The notes under the pieces were generated by a model, which was not told the DNA's origin, did not search any database, and worked only from the letters and a program-made list of their open reading frames with translations. Shown here piece after piece: positions 44,914 through 57,474 of a stretch of DNA of 64,000 bases. Positions within the stretch are counted from its first letter, which is position 1. Each line of letters opens with the position of its first letter. The position numbers were made by a program, and so were the translations under genes. Source of the DNA: Citrus sinensis (lineage: Eukaryota > Streptophyta > Magnoliopsida > Sapindales > Rutaceae); the NCBI RefSeq assembly GCF_022201045.2, contig NC_068559.1, positions 28,155,501 through 28,219,500 of the forward strand, in the 5' to 3' direction.

Positions 44914-45462
44914 CTGAAACGATTGCCACAAATTCGCAAATGTATTTATTAATTTATTTAGGACCTTCAAATTGTAATAGCAATAACGATTCCGACAATT
45001 TCGACAATCCTTCATATTTATCATTTATTTTTTTAACGTATTACATCAAATATACTTAATTTGATGAGTGCAGTCTGCTGGTTATTAACACAATGCATTG
45101 ATCGTTTATCATTATGTTGCAGATTTTTTTTAATCTCATAGGGATAAGTGGGAACGTCTTCATGACTTTGTTCAGTATTTGGGAGTGGGAATGAAATTGG
45201 AGGGTTTGTATTTTCTGTGGTGTTCATCGAACCGGCCCAACGTCACATTTATCGGCCCAAAAAATTGGATGTTAAACCCGTTCACGCAGGCCCATATTTC
45301 GCGCGTTTACGTGTTTCGTCGAATGACAAGCGTGCACGTAGCAAGAACAGTTGACCTTCTTTGCGGTGGCGCCACGGCCCTTGTGAATGACTTGAACCTT
45401 GCTTGATTGATCACTTGCTCGCTCGACCAGATCAGATCGAATAAAATTACAAACACGCCACT
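44914..45462. other. Intergenic, promoter side of p24-delta
   Basis: AT-rich from 44914 to about 45180, then a more GC-rich promoter segment with site II motifs described separately. No further gene. Confidence 0.45.
45234..45294 (+). promoter_or_regulatory. Cluster of three TGGGCC (site II) motifs upstream of p24-delta
   Basis: GGCCCA occurs at 45234-45239, 45254-45259 and 45289-45294, 170-230 bp before the ATG. Arrays of TGGGCY are known from TCP-bound promoters of growth-related and housekeeping plant genes, in line with a secretory-pathway gene. Inferred from sequence. Confidence 0.5.
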
Positions 45463-47337
45463 ATGATCAGATTAACGCTGACTCTTGTTTTAGTCATCGG
45501 GATTTTATCCTCGACTTCGCAATCACTCCGTTTCGAGATACAATCGGCCCACACTAAATGCATCGCCGAAGACATCAAAAGCAACTCCATGACCGTCGGG
45601 AAGTATAACGTCGTCAACCCTAACGACGGCCACCCCTTGCCCGAATCACATAAACTCACCGTCAGGGTAACTAAAATTAATCTTTTTTTTTTGCATTATT
45701 ATTAGATTATGATTTTACATATATGTTTGTGTTATTTCTTGTGATAGGTGACGTCGGCTTACGGTAATAGTTATCATTACGCGGACCGAGTTGACTCGGG
45801 CCAGTTTGCGTTTACGGCTGCCGAGGCTGGCGATTACATGGCTTGTTTTTGGGCCGTTGATCATAGCCCGCAAACAACGGTGACGATTGATTTTGATTGG
45901 AGGACTGGTGTGCAAGCTAAGGACTGGTCTAACGTTGCAAAGAAAGGTTCTGTTGACGTAAGTTATTTTTGAAATTTTTCTTATGATTTCTGTCCCAAAT
46001 TCATTTTTTTTCTTAAATAGTTAACTGATTTTAGCGATATAACTATTTAAATACCTTACGAAGAGGAATTAGTACTGGGATTGTAGAAACTTTTTGGGGG
46101 AAAAGAAAGATTGATGTTTTAGGTACCTTTCTAGAAGTCATCAACCCTAAATGTTGATAAAAAATCAGATTGTTCTTTTGAATGCCTTTTAGATGTTATC
46201 TGCCCATGAATATGTTATTATTTAGACTTTTTTGGGGTGAAATATGGCAAGTAATCTTTTGTTATCATCTGCATGTTTGCGATCAAGGCCATGTAAATCA
46301 GGGTGCACTCTCATCCCTATTCTAAGAGCAAAATACACATTTTGAGGGTTATTGTTGGTGGGTTTGTTAAAGCAATGCCTCATGGCCCTGAGAGCACTAT
46401 CTACTCTCATTTGAAATGGTATACTCATCGTCAAACTTGCCCTTTAAATGATGACACAGTAATGTGCTTTATACAGTTAAAATGCTGCTGGGATCTGGTT
46501 TATTTGATAGATATTCCTTATTGTCTGCTGGAAGTGACTGATTCTATCGACTCTTGATTTCACTTAGATTTGTTAGAGCCAAAAACCTTTGTAATGGGTG
46601 TTGGTATGGCTGTCAAATGCTTAATTGCCAGAAAATATTCCGTTCTTTTAAGGAGTATTCACGTCAGAGACTACACCATACTTGATGCTGGTGAAGAGTG
46701 CCATGCTGTTGTGAAGCAACATGGTTACTGATTTTGTAGAAACTTGGTCAGTGTTGATAGAAAATAAGATTGCTCCACTTAGCTCTCTACAGAATTGACT
46801 CATATATCTATGAGTCGTTCATTTGCATAAGCTGTGTGCTTCGGCACAGCAATTAGCATAATAAGCTTTTAATCGTACAAATTCTTTCTTTAAATTTAAT
46901 GGAATACAAGTTTTTGTGGGAAAATTCATGATTGAAAGCTAGTTATTGGTATTCCCTATTAATAGTAGAGATTTTGGGATTGAGATATGAAATGAAATTT
47001 ACACTTTGCTTCACTCTTTCAATGACAGGTCATGGAATTAGAGCTGAAGAAGTTGTATGATACTGTTAGTTCTATTCACCAGGAGATGTTTTATCTCCGT
47101 GAAAGGTAATGAAATGTTTCATTTTCTTAGCAATGTTTTTCATAGAGACATCACATTAACTATTACTTATGCTTCTTTCTTCTTTGGTACAGAGAAGAAG
47201 AAATGCAGGAGCTGAACCGTGTTACTAACTCCAGAATGGCCTGGTTTAGTGGGTTTTCGCTGTTTATATGCATTGCTGTTGCTGGCATGCAACTATGGCA
47301 CTTGAAAACATTCTTTGAGAAAAAGAAGCTTATATAA
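45463..47337 (+). CDS. p24-delta family cargo receptor (emp24/GOLD)
   Basis: Four exons (45463-45666, 45748-45957, 47029-47105, 47193-47337) encode 211 residues. A signal peptide (about 1-21, LTLTLVLVIGILSSTSQS) leads into a GOLD domain (LRFEIQSAHTKCIAEDI ... SGQFAFTAAEAGDYMACFW), with Cys32 and a second Cys able to form its disulfide. A coiled coil follows (MELELKKLYDTVSSIHQEM, EREEEMQELNRVTNSRM), then one membrane span (WFSGFSLFICIAVAGMQLW) and a short tail. The tail ends FFEKKKLI, with the FF and dilysine (KKxx) signals that bind COPII and COPI coats. It cycles between ER and Golgi as a membrane cargo receptor, usually in hetero-oligomers with p24-beta. The delta subclass follows from sequence style; which of the plant delta isoforms it is cannot be told. 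Intron 2 is the longest at 1.07 kb. Confidence 0.92.
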
Positions 47338-48340
47338 GAGAAGCGTCAATTAAATTAAGCAATTTTCTATTTGGTGCTCTTGTAAAAAATTTCCCCAAAA
47401 TTTTACTTCTAGAAGGAAAAATAATTTTCAGATCATATGGTTAGATTTATTGGAATTTTTCAGGAACCTGAATATTCATTTTTGCATACTTCTTTTTCCT
47501 TTCTTCACATATCTTGGTGCAATTCTCAGAGTTTTAAATGATTGATGCCCGTCTGCCCGACTGTTCCACCTATTGTGTGCGCTCTCTTCTTTCTAAGAAT
47601 TAGGGGTTATTTTTCTATTAGCTGGAAATTTGTAACAGAGTTTTGCTGATGGATGATCTAGAAAACTTTTTAAAGTTTGATCTTTGTAATTGGTTTGCGA
47701 GAGATCACCCATAAGCATACCAATAATGCTTAAATTACAAGTTTAATATAGAATTAATTTTGTTTTAAGCTTCGAGGCAATTCGGAATCGCCAATTCTAC
47801 CTTTGGTAATTTGGTGCTCGAACATTTTTTAATAGAATTTGTGTACGTTTACGCGTTTCCGTCCAGAGAGCCGGAGCCAAGACGGTTTCCGGTGGAAATT
47901 GCTAGATCGACAAATCCAGCATTATATAAGAAGCACAACCGAGGGAATGCCGGATTAACAACTTTGAGCCTGTGAAAAGGAACAATAGAGAAGCAGAAGC
48001 TATCACTTTGGGACGACCAAAAATTACAATTGAGAGATTCGACTGAAAATCTATTGCCAAATGATTGAACATTAAGTGTTGATTTGGGGCGAAACTAAAA
48101 ATATGCTAGTTTGAGAACCACATAAAAGACGAAGAAGTAAAAACTGAAGAAGTAAATGAATAGCAGCTACTATGTTCATCGACAGAATCTGAACAGATTA
48201 GCGGAAATCTATCAAAGCAATAGTTCTCACAAGCTTCCTCAGTTGAGTCTATTCACAACACCACCCTGCAAGATTGGGTGTACAGGAAGTGAGGCAGAAA
48301 CCGCATATAGAGCACCTAGTGTGCACTCCCAACTCTGACA
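47338..48340. other. Intergenic between convergent p24-delta and VIK genes
   Basis: 3' flanks of two facing genes. No supported gene or repeat; a 60-codon plus frame at 48156 overlaps the VIK 3' flank and looks random. Confidence 0.45.
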
Positions 48341-51300
48341 CTATGCATTGAATATGTTCCAATGATGATCTGTTGGTAAAGTTTCCTTGATCTTTTCAAG
48401 CCTCTTGAGAATATCCAAGAATGAAGGTCTTTGGTTCATGTCAGCAGCCCAGCACTTCTCTGTTAACCTAAACGCAAGAATAAAGAGACATTAGCAACAT
48501 GATGTCAATTTTCAACCTGTACCTTGATAAAGATAAAAAGTTATCTTGAATACCCAAACGATGAGTGGAAAACCTTGTTTCAGTTGAGTCACTAGTAAAT
48601 TTTACCGGACCACCTTAATACTACCAATCTGCCATACCTTTCGCCGTTGAAAGTATTCACGAACAAAATTCTTGTTTTCAATTTAGTTAATAGTACATTT
48701 GTATGATAAAATATTGCTATGGAACTCTGGGAGTTCCTCTTGGAATCTCAACGAAGTTGATTCCGTGTATCAGATTCATTTTATTTTATTTTACTTTTTT
48801 AAAATTTTAAGATGTGGTTATCCAGAGTCATAGCATGATTTGTTACAGTCAATAGTCCTCAACATGAGCTGAACTAGGGTATAGTTAAGTGTTTCACATT
48901 AGAGAAGTTCTGGGCCATGTAACATCTTAAATTGGATTCATCTGTCAGCCATGTGTGGTGCTGCACAAGATAAGCAACTTCCTGCTACATTGAAGAATAG
49001 GATTAACTTACTCTCTCAATTCAGGTGTAAATCCTTTTGCACGGAAAAAAGGCCTATGTCCCTCTGCCACATATTTTGCTGCTTCATAAGGCTCGTAATT
49101 TGCAAGTGGTGGTTCTCCTTCAAGCATCTGCTCAAAATCGAAAAGTAGTGCATTAGGACTAAATTTAAGATGCATTACATCTCATCACCATAAGCACAGC
49201 TCAATTACCTCATAGAGTATCATTGCAAAAGAGAAAACATCAACCTTCTTGTCGTATTTCCGGTGCTTGAAGACCTCAGGAGCCATATACCGGTCTTTTG
49301 TTTTGTTCACAAAACAGAAGAAAAATAAGTATAATAAGATCATATTTACATAAATGAACAATTTGACACGAGATACTCACAACTCCCAGTCTCCCCAGTC
49401 ATTTTGTACACATCATGAGAATTCTGAACCTTGATGAGCTTGCTTAGTCCAAAATCTCCAACTTTCAAGTGGTCAGCACTTGAGTTGACCAGAAGAACAT
49501 TCCTGATACATAGGAACAACTTTGACTCAACGACATAAAATGGTGCAAATGCTAACTCAAAATTGTTAACAATAGAAGAAGATACAAAATAATAAAGGAA
49601 AGAGATATTTTCCCTTGCTGGAGAAAGGTAATGTTTGCTTAAATACTCTTCAAGATTATATGAATGAATATAGTGCATTAACTAAGTGAAAAATCAGCAG
49701 CTATAAGTAAAAACTGAAGATGGCAATTTAAAATGAAATCTGACACAGATAACTCACCTTGGCTTCAGGTCTCGATGAATTATGACATTTGGTTCATTGT
49801 GAAGATAAGCCATGCCTCTGGCCACAACAGAATTACAGATATTAGCATAATATTGAAATCCACAAGGGACTTTTATTCTATATAACTTATTTATTTTTCT
49901 TTTAGAGAAACCAAGTCTGTTAAAGAAGCAGGCAGATGAAGGTCTAAATAAAAGATTTTTTAAGGCTATGTTTCCAAATCTGATGAATATCTGCACTATA
50001 TATATTCCAAGTGGTAATTTTTTGTGGATGACAAGACAAGTTGAGTTTCCTATGAAAATGAAAGGCCATGTTCCCATTTAAACATAGAATCAAGAGAAAC
50101 TTCTAAAATACTTCCAGCATTGTCCTGCTTCTTCTTCCCTTGTGTTACTTAAAACCTGAAAATGAGGTATAAGTGCAATTTGGATTTTAGACTTAGAGGC
50201 TGATGATTTACCTGGCAATGTCCAGTGCAAAGTTAACAGCTGTTGAAGGACTAAGTGCACCCTTTTCCTTGAGATACTTATGAAGATCACCCTATCATGA
50301 ATTCCTTCTTTGAGTCAATTTCTTGAGATCACTCATAAGAGCTTGTGTGGAGATAAATTAAATTTGAAACAGAAAACAAATGCGCATTCAGATACCCCTC
50401 GTAAATACTCGGTAATTAACATAAGGGGCTTCCTCTCGGTGACCGCTCCCAGGAATTGGACTATATTAGGATGGCGAAGTTTCACCAGCAAATTGACCTC
50501 ATGCCTGAAGTCCTGACTGAATCAGGAAAGTGAAAAATAGTAAGAGATTACATTCTTAATATAAAAGGTTTAAAAGAAAGGTAGCAAGGAATTAGGTTAC
50601 ACTACAACATCCACCATATTAATCATTTTCTTAAGAATGGTGAACCAAACTTAATAACCCTAGTTATATATATGATATATTGAAGTCACTTCTTCCTCCA
50701 ATAGAGAACATCATATCTTGGAAAAGCATCTCAGAATAAATATCTGGCAAATCCAGGCAAATTGAAGTTCTACATTCATCTTTTATATGAGTTATGATTC
50801 ATTGCCCATTAGGGAGCAAAAGGAACTATCAGAATTATTTTAATCAGAAACAAATAATTTATACGGTTTGTGATGAGACATTAGAACTATCATCAAACTG
50901 TACTCAAATTTCAAAAAAATACAAAGAGCTTACATCACCAATCTATCATCTGAAAGTGACGGAAGTATGCGTTTGATAGCAACTGGTGTTCCTCGCCAAT
51001 AGGCTTTTAAAATCTCACCGAAAGACCCCTACCAGAATAAGTTATTCTCAGTGAAAGCACATCTTGCAGGTAGATTTAAAAGGAAAGAAAAAAAAAAGGC
51101 ACCAAGAACTTGTATGGCGTGTAAAATGCAAACCACACACCAAAAGCATAAAAACTACAAGAAATTTTGATCAAGCAACAACTTGTTTCGCAGATATCAT
51201 AAAAGCAAATTTTGAATACCCATGCAACTTCTTTGATTAATCAAGAACTGCAAATGTCCCCTATAATTTGAAAATCATTAATCTTCAGAAATTTAAGTTG

Positions 51301-52156
51301 CGCCTCACCTTCCCAATAATTGCCGAGCTTGAGAAGTCCAGCTCAGAAGGGTCAATTTCCCAGTCACACTTGTTTGGCAGAGGGGGAGGGACTGGCTTTG
51401 GTTCAAAGTGACTTCCATTTTGACCCTGCAGCATGCCGAATCTCAATCAGAGCTCACAAATGCAATTGAAGATACAAATGGCTCATCATGAAGCATACAT
51501 ACATCAAGCAATAAAAATGATGCGTTGGTGATTGGACTTACATAAGACAGGCCACCATGAGCATTCAAAAGCTCCATCATGTTGAATTTCTTAGCTCCTT
51601 CGGCATCAGCTAGCGGCTGTCGCAACAGTAACAAAAATCCAAATGTACATGAAACTATCCCAATCTTGAAATCATGTGTAGTTTCTAGTTGCAGTTCAAT
51701 TAAAGATTTTTCATTTAATAAAAAAAATCAAAAGCATTATACAAAAATTCAAGAACTCCAGTAAAGAATCAGCAGCAGTAATCAGAGTCAAGTGATGGAT
51801 AATTAAATCACAATTCCGAATAATCGTCTTCTGAAAGAAAAAAGTACCGTATTTTTCCAGCGATCCTGAGCGTTGACGTCAGCGCCGTACTCGATCAGGC
51901 ATTTGGCCACGTCGATCCAGCCATGGAGGGACGCGACGTGGAGCGGGGTCCGATTGTCGTAGTCCCTGGCGTGGACAAGAGACTGATCTTCCTCGAGGAG
52001 CTTGCGGACGGCAGCGGCGTCGTTTTGGTGAGCGTGCCAGAGTATCAGAGACGTCCTGCTCACTCTCGCCTTCTCCTTCTGCTTGTCGGCTGAGGACGTG
52101 GCGCCTCCCTTACAGGGCGTCGTGGAATCGCCAGGAGAGGAATTACCCGAACTCAT
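48341..52156 (-). CDS. VIK: Ankyrin-repeat protein kinase, VIK / integrin-linked-kinase-like (Raf-type)
   Basis: Eleven exons: 51848-52156, 51542-51616, 51309-51425, 50934-51028, 50396-50516, 50212-50291, 49758-49817, 49381-49502, 49209-49294, 49012-49127 and 48341-48467. They join in phase to 435 residues. The order is a Ser/Thr-rich N-terminus, two to three ankyrin repeats (about 40-130; DNRTPLHVASLHGWIDVAKCL, YGADVNAQDRWKNTPLADAE), a Pro-rich linker and a kinase domain from about 160. The kinase domain has GKGSFGE, the VAIKRI lysine, HRDLKPRN, DFGLSKL and YRYMAPE, all intact. This layout matches the group C Raf-like MAPKKK of the plant ILK family. Arabidopsis VIK (VH1-interacting kinase) binds the BRL2/VH1 receptor in vein patterning and phosphorylates the tonoplast glucose transporter TMT1. 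The length agrees with VIK. The start is the first ATG in a GC-rich first exon. Orthology is supported by synteny. Confidence 0.9.
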
Positions 52157-52965
52157 GTGCTGAAACGGATCGGATCTTTCTCGTTTTCTTGTTCGGATGG
52201 TGGGCTGCTGGTTTGTTTGTTTTGAGTGAGAGTTAGTTTTGTTTTGTTTGTACGCATTTCAGATTATTTATTTATTTTTTTGTTATCTATTTCCATTTTC
52301 CGGACTCGGAGTGTGTGTGAAAGTGAAATGGAAGCAATATGAGTCTAAAATTGCATCCGTTTTCGGGCTTTTCACAACTTTTTCAACAGAATTAGATTCG
52401 TACCATTTTTTATTTTCCCACCAGCTTTTTATCTTTATTTTTTTATTTATAATATTTATATTTACTATGGTGTATTGTCTTTTCCAATCTGAAACGCATA
52501 TATACATCGACTGATAGAAAGCAGTCAGCGTCGTCGGCCTGTGAGATTATTACGTAATATTCACTAATATTGTTTTCTTCCTAACGAGTTACTTATCACT
52601 GCAATTGTAATAATACTACTTTGACTATTTAAAATGATTTGTGCTTAAAATATTCAAGTAAAAAAAAAAAAAAAAAAAACACTGAAGTCCACCGCTCCAA
52701 AGACGGCGGAATCAAATAGCAACTTGTTTAACATGCAAGATGTACTCTCACCAATGAATAAAGCTAACAGCAAATGCACTCCCAAGCTCCCGAATTAATA
52801 CCTATGATTATTATTGACATTTGATAATAGCTAAGTGTACAAATAACGCAACTCCGTAAACCTTCTTTATATTTACTTCATTAACAAATGAATATTATAT
52901 ATTACAGAATACATTTCATTTTGATGGCGAATTTTCTAATTCTTCGCCATGCAGCAACACAACAC
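52157..52965. other. Intergenic upstream of VIK
   Basis: Holds the VIK leader and promoter and, near the right end, the DUF3110 gene 3' flank. Has a poly-A run of about 20 at 52659-52679 and a TTTATT-rich tract at about 52265-52460. No gene. Confidence 0.45.
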
Positions 52966-54816
52966 TCACATCAACTCCTCTTGGTCTTCAAGTGACCTTT
53001 TCCGTGCCCTCAGATTGAGCTCAAGGCTCTGAGGTAGAGGGGGTGTCCTTCCTTTGCGGAACAAAACTGCAAGGGCCCTCATTTTTCTGCATAAGTCAAA
53101 CACCTGCAGGAAATGTATGCAAATGATCATGAAACGTCCTTTGATGGGGCAGATTTAAAGTTTGCTCTGTATCTTACGGATGAGGCTTCAATCTCTGCAA
53201 CACCTTCACATCCTTGACCTCCTCCTTGCAGCAAGTCACAGTATCTTGCAGCTTCGTTCACATCTTCGAATACCTGTAACAGATGTTTATTTTTTAACAA
53301 ATGAATCAAGATAACCCAAGAAAGCAAAATTAAGAGCCCACTTCAAACTAGAGCACCAGGCAGTGGCATGCTTTACTGCGAGAGAATTTTAATAGATGGA
53401 GGTTAAGGGGAAGTGGACAAATGGAAGTTTACTGTCTTAAAAGTTTGAATTGTAAGTCGCCACAAAAAGAACATTGTAGAGACCAATCAGACCTCCTTTA
53501 CATGTCAAGTATAGATGATAACTGAAGTTGAGTTGAGTTCTATTTGCTATAAATAACAAGCTATACACAATCAAGGAACAAAATTTAGAAAAAAGTTTTT
53601 TTATCCAACAGAAGACTTACAAGCACTCCCTCTCTAATATCCTCCACAAGCATCTGGAACTTTGTCCCACCACCAGACTGTTTAGCCTGCTCTCCAATTT
53701 CAGGCCTCCGCTTTCTTCCTTTAGAAAACAATAACCTAAGCTCCCTTTCAACCTCACTGTCAGAAAAGGCAAAAAATGAGCCAGGGAAACAGTAACAATT
53801 ATTCAATAGGAAGATAGCACATGGAACCAAATCAGACCTGCGATTCCTTCGAGTTTTCATGGTGCACAACTGGTTTTCCCGGTGAGTTAGTATATATACA
53901 GGCTTTGAATCTTCTCTCCATGGGTTTGCCTCCAACACTAGTTATACCAAAAAAGAGGGAGATAATTATGAAGCTTGTCAAATAAACAATGTGAGTAAGT
54001 GACACTATCAGTCAAAACTAACCCTTTATGAAGGAGAACATATTAAGCATCAACACCAACAGAAAATGTGAATTATTCAAAATCCACAAAGGAAGACAAG
54101 CAGAAAATTGCATCAAAAACAAGAGAAAGAGGAGATTTTAATAATGAAAAATATGCCAATATTATGCCTCAACAAGCCAGAAGTATTTGCTTATGCTGAA
54201 ACATAAGGTTTAAATTGTTGTTAGAGAACGAAAGCTTTCCTGGTAGCATTTGCTGAGCTTTAGATCCTTTCTTATCAACCAATCTACTTCATTGAAGGAA
54301 GCTTTTATTGCACTAACTCAGACTAGATATAAATATAATTAGAAATTTCAAGAGCAATCCTGTGGACTCGAATTTCTAAGGCCTCTTAAATTTTAAAATA
54401 GGTCAATGAATTGATGTGCAGAAGCTAAAATGCTTAATTTCTAAAAAGAAGGGAAAATTACCATCATAGCTGCTGCTATCGAAAGTTTGCTGAAGATGCC
54501 TGCGCATATCATAAGCACGAGAAGAAACTCGCTTTACGAACTCATTAGAACTCCCTGGAATGGTGCCGTCCAAGTGAAGCGCTCTCTCCGCTTCTTCGCT
54601 TCCATCATCATCATCACCATCACCATCACGATCTTGAGCACCATCGCTCACTCTACAGTACACGTGTCGGAATCTCCTTGAAGAGTTGAAACTACAAGAA
54701 AGACGATTATTGAAAGTGCCCGGAGGGAGAAAAATCTGTCGCCGCCGGGTACGGAAGGGGTTGATAGTACTGGGAGGGAGAACTACTGACGGAGAAACTG
54801 ATGAGATTGAGTCCAT
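52966..54816 (-). CDS. Plastid-type DUF3110-like protein of unknown function
   Basis: Five exons (54462-54816, 53838-53937, 53621-53756, 53178-53273, 52966-53103) give 274 residues. The N-terminus (about 1-60) is Ser/Arg-rich without acidic residues, as in a plastid transit peptide. An acidic run DGDGDDDDGSEEAE follows at about 64-78. The conserved part starts NPWREDSKPVYILTHRENQL and ends with REGVLVFEDVNEAARYCDLL ... AEIEASSVFDLCRKMRALAV. The latter is the DUF3110 pattern shared with cyanobacteria ('hydrophobic-F-E-D-x-x-x-A-x-R-Y-x-x-L-L'). A basic tail RKGRTPPLPQSLELNLRAR closes it. No catalytic motif or membrane segment is seen. The fragment MQKT-free reading of introns was rejected because all junctions keep phase. 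Function is unknown; plastid location is inferred. Confidence 0.75.
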
Positions 54817-55721
54817 GCTGATTTGGTTCGATCAATTTACCTAACTTATTAGCCTTTTATGGCAAAGTTATGAATAGTTTTGTACAAACACGTTGCGTGC
54901 GTCTGTGAAATCAAATTCAAAGGGTTGGGGAGGAGGAAAGAAACTTGGATTTGTGATGACAATTCACAGAAACTTGGATTTGTGAATCGGCTGGATATTT
55001 TTTGTATGGTGGGGTCCTGTGAAGTTGGATCTCTTGACTGAAACAAACGGGTCAAATCAAAACTCGGAGCATGAAAAATAAATAAATTAACAGAAAACAC
55101 GATGAGGGATTAATATGATTAGGTGTTGGCTCGCCCACGTATAGACCGCCCCTGAATTGATGCTGATCAATCCTTGTATCCCGGTCTTGGATGTTTAATA
55201 TGAAATTTTCAATTGCAAAAGTATACGTACCAATTTTATTTTCTATGCACCAAATGAAAAACTTTTGTTATTGACTCTTAATATTTAGCCCTTCATCACT
55301 GTTTAATTGCAAATCTTCAAGCCCATCATCCATTCACTTCCAGTAGCAAACTTATTATATTTCCACCATCCGAAATGGGATGGAGGCACGTCTGCACACA
55401 CCCTATTTTGCAGTCGTATGTGAATAAAAACTCCATTCCAAATAATCAAGAAAAGGATAAAGAACAGGAATGACAAACTGATCAGGTGATTCAACTTGTA
55501 TCATTTAGTTTCAAGGGCTCACAAATAAAAATTTCAAGCAAAGAAATTGAGCAATGATAATCGATAAAGGCAATACATCAGAAATGACATAAGATACAAC
55601 CAATTATTGATCAAGTAGATAACATGAAGAAAATTGGGAATATATATCCATTAAATCCCCGGTAACTTTGTACAACATGCAACAGAACTTTCCTTGAACT
55701 TGAGCATTTGAAATGGTCAGA
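54817..55721. other. Intergenic between DUF3110 and VTI1 genes
   Basis: Promoter side of the DUF3110 gene and 3' flank of the SNARE gene. A short direct repeat (AGAAACTTGGATTTGTGA at about 54940 and 54968) lies in the leader region. No gene is supported. Confidence 0.45.
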
Positions 55722-57474
55722 CTAGTGATGTGAAAGCTTATAAAAGAGGATAAAGATTATGGCAATGACAAGAGCTACAATTATTGAGCCAACGATCCAT
55801 TTGTTCCTGGTCATTCTCCGTGACATGGAAGATAAAACCTTTTTACTCTTGCTTATGGCATCATCCACCCCATGAAGCTACACAAGAAGAAACTGTTAAC
55901 TGATAATAAAATCGTCTCTCAATCAAACCCACAACTTTTACAGCATTTATCACATGCAGAGTGCTCGGTTCCTCTGTAAGAAGGGTTGCAAATAAATGTA
56001 TCCAATTTCTATCAATGAAACCAATTGAGGCTCATACATTGCCTCCCAATTGTCATCATGAAACTAGGAGTAACTCAAACTCCTCTAAGAATGCATATGA
56101 ACCAAAAAGAAAAGTCAAGCAAGCAAGAATACCTTGTTACGAGAATTTAACAGAGTTTCACGCTGTTGATTCAGATCTTCCACAATTGAGATACCAAGCT
56201 CCTCTGTCTCTAGCATGACTCTTCTACTCTCCCTAATTCTTTCACCTGACTGATTTATTCTCTCAACTGACATGGCCAATCTTTCTCTCTGCTCCCCAGA
56301 AACCTGTAACATCAGTTATCAGTCATAGAAATTGTCTACAGAATATATACAAACATCTCCACTTCATCTGGCAAGCAAATTGTTCAAACTGCAAGGCATC
56401 AAACTAACTAATCAATCTCTATTCCGGTAAAATTCAAAAAACAAAAAAATAACCTTCAACAAGCTGTCATGAACAGACTATTCGCACTCACAATTCACAC
56501 TTATCATTAGTTCCGTCAAAGTTCCCAAAAGTAATTGACCGACAAACATTTTTCTGCCCATTCTCATCTATCAGCAAAACTGGCACCAAGCAACATTAGT
56601 GGTGCATTTGAAACTCTTTGGAATTGGTAAATGTTCTTATATGCTTAAAATGGGTTTTATATCCGCTTTCTAGTGTTTGGATTAAATACACAAAGGGAAG
56701 CAGTTGATAGATGCCTTTAATAAAGCAACTTTCAGATGGGAGAGGAAAAAAAAACAAAAGCACATTCTCTCAAAAACCCTTTCAACAAACATGTTCTCAA
56801 AGACACTTTCAATGCATATAGCAGCAGACAACCATTCGCCAATTGATTAAAGTTAAAATCAAGTTGAGCAATCTCTTCTCCAAGATAAAACAAGTAATCT
56901 AAAGCTGAACATGGTAACCATGAATCACGCAAAGTCAAAACAAAAATGACTATGTACCACATTTGGATCGGCTTTTCCAGACTCCAGCAACTCTTCGTGA
57001 GCGTCGGATGACGAAATTCTTTTAAACTCTCTCTTCAACTTATTCAAATCTGACTTGTATTCTCTTAATTTAGCAAGCAGCATAGCCTTTACATTCGGCT
57101 GCAAACTTCTTGCCTCCAAATCCATTTTACGAATCTGATCCCCAAAAAGGAAAAAAAAAATCCTAAATACAAAACAGAGAAACTTCTAAACATAAAAATC
57201 AAGATTCTTTTAACGCAGTACCAAAGCGTCAGCGTCATCCAGTCCAGATTGTATCTCGGAATACTTTTCTTTCTTCTGATCTGTAATATCGAATCAACAT
57301 CAGTAGAAGTTATACAACTCAGAAGATCAGTTAAATACCATATATAATTAAAAGATCTATAATGGTTGTGATAATACCTCCATCTGGTAGAAGAGAAGCT
57401 GAGCTGCATTTTCTGGAGAGATTTGTTGAGAGCTCGCAGTACTGACGCTCGTATCCTTCGAAGACCTCACTCAT
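55722..57474 (-). CDS. VTI1-type Qb-SNARE (VTI11/VTI12 group)
   Basis: Five exons (57378-57474, 57222-57280, 56958-57134, 56133-56303, 55722-55877) join to 219 residues, close to the usual 220. The N-terminal Habc domain starts MSEVFEGYERQYCELSTNLS and includes KAMLLAKLREYKSDLNKLKREF. The SNARE motif is ERLAMSVERINQSGERIRES ... GISIVEDLNQQRETLLNSRN ... LHGVDDAISKSKKVLSSM, with a Gln in the central layer region. One C-terminal anchor (WIVGSIIVALVIAIIFILFY) leaves four residues in the lumen. VTI1 SNAREs act in TGN, prevacuolar and vacuolar fusion with SYP2/SYP4/SYP5/SYP6 partners. VTI12 is slightly favoured by synteny with GNOM-region duplicates, but sequence alone does not separate it from VTI11. 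The start is the family start. Confidence 0.92.
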
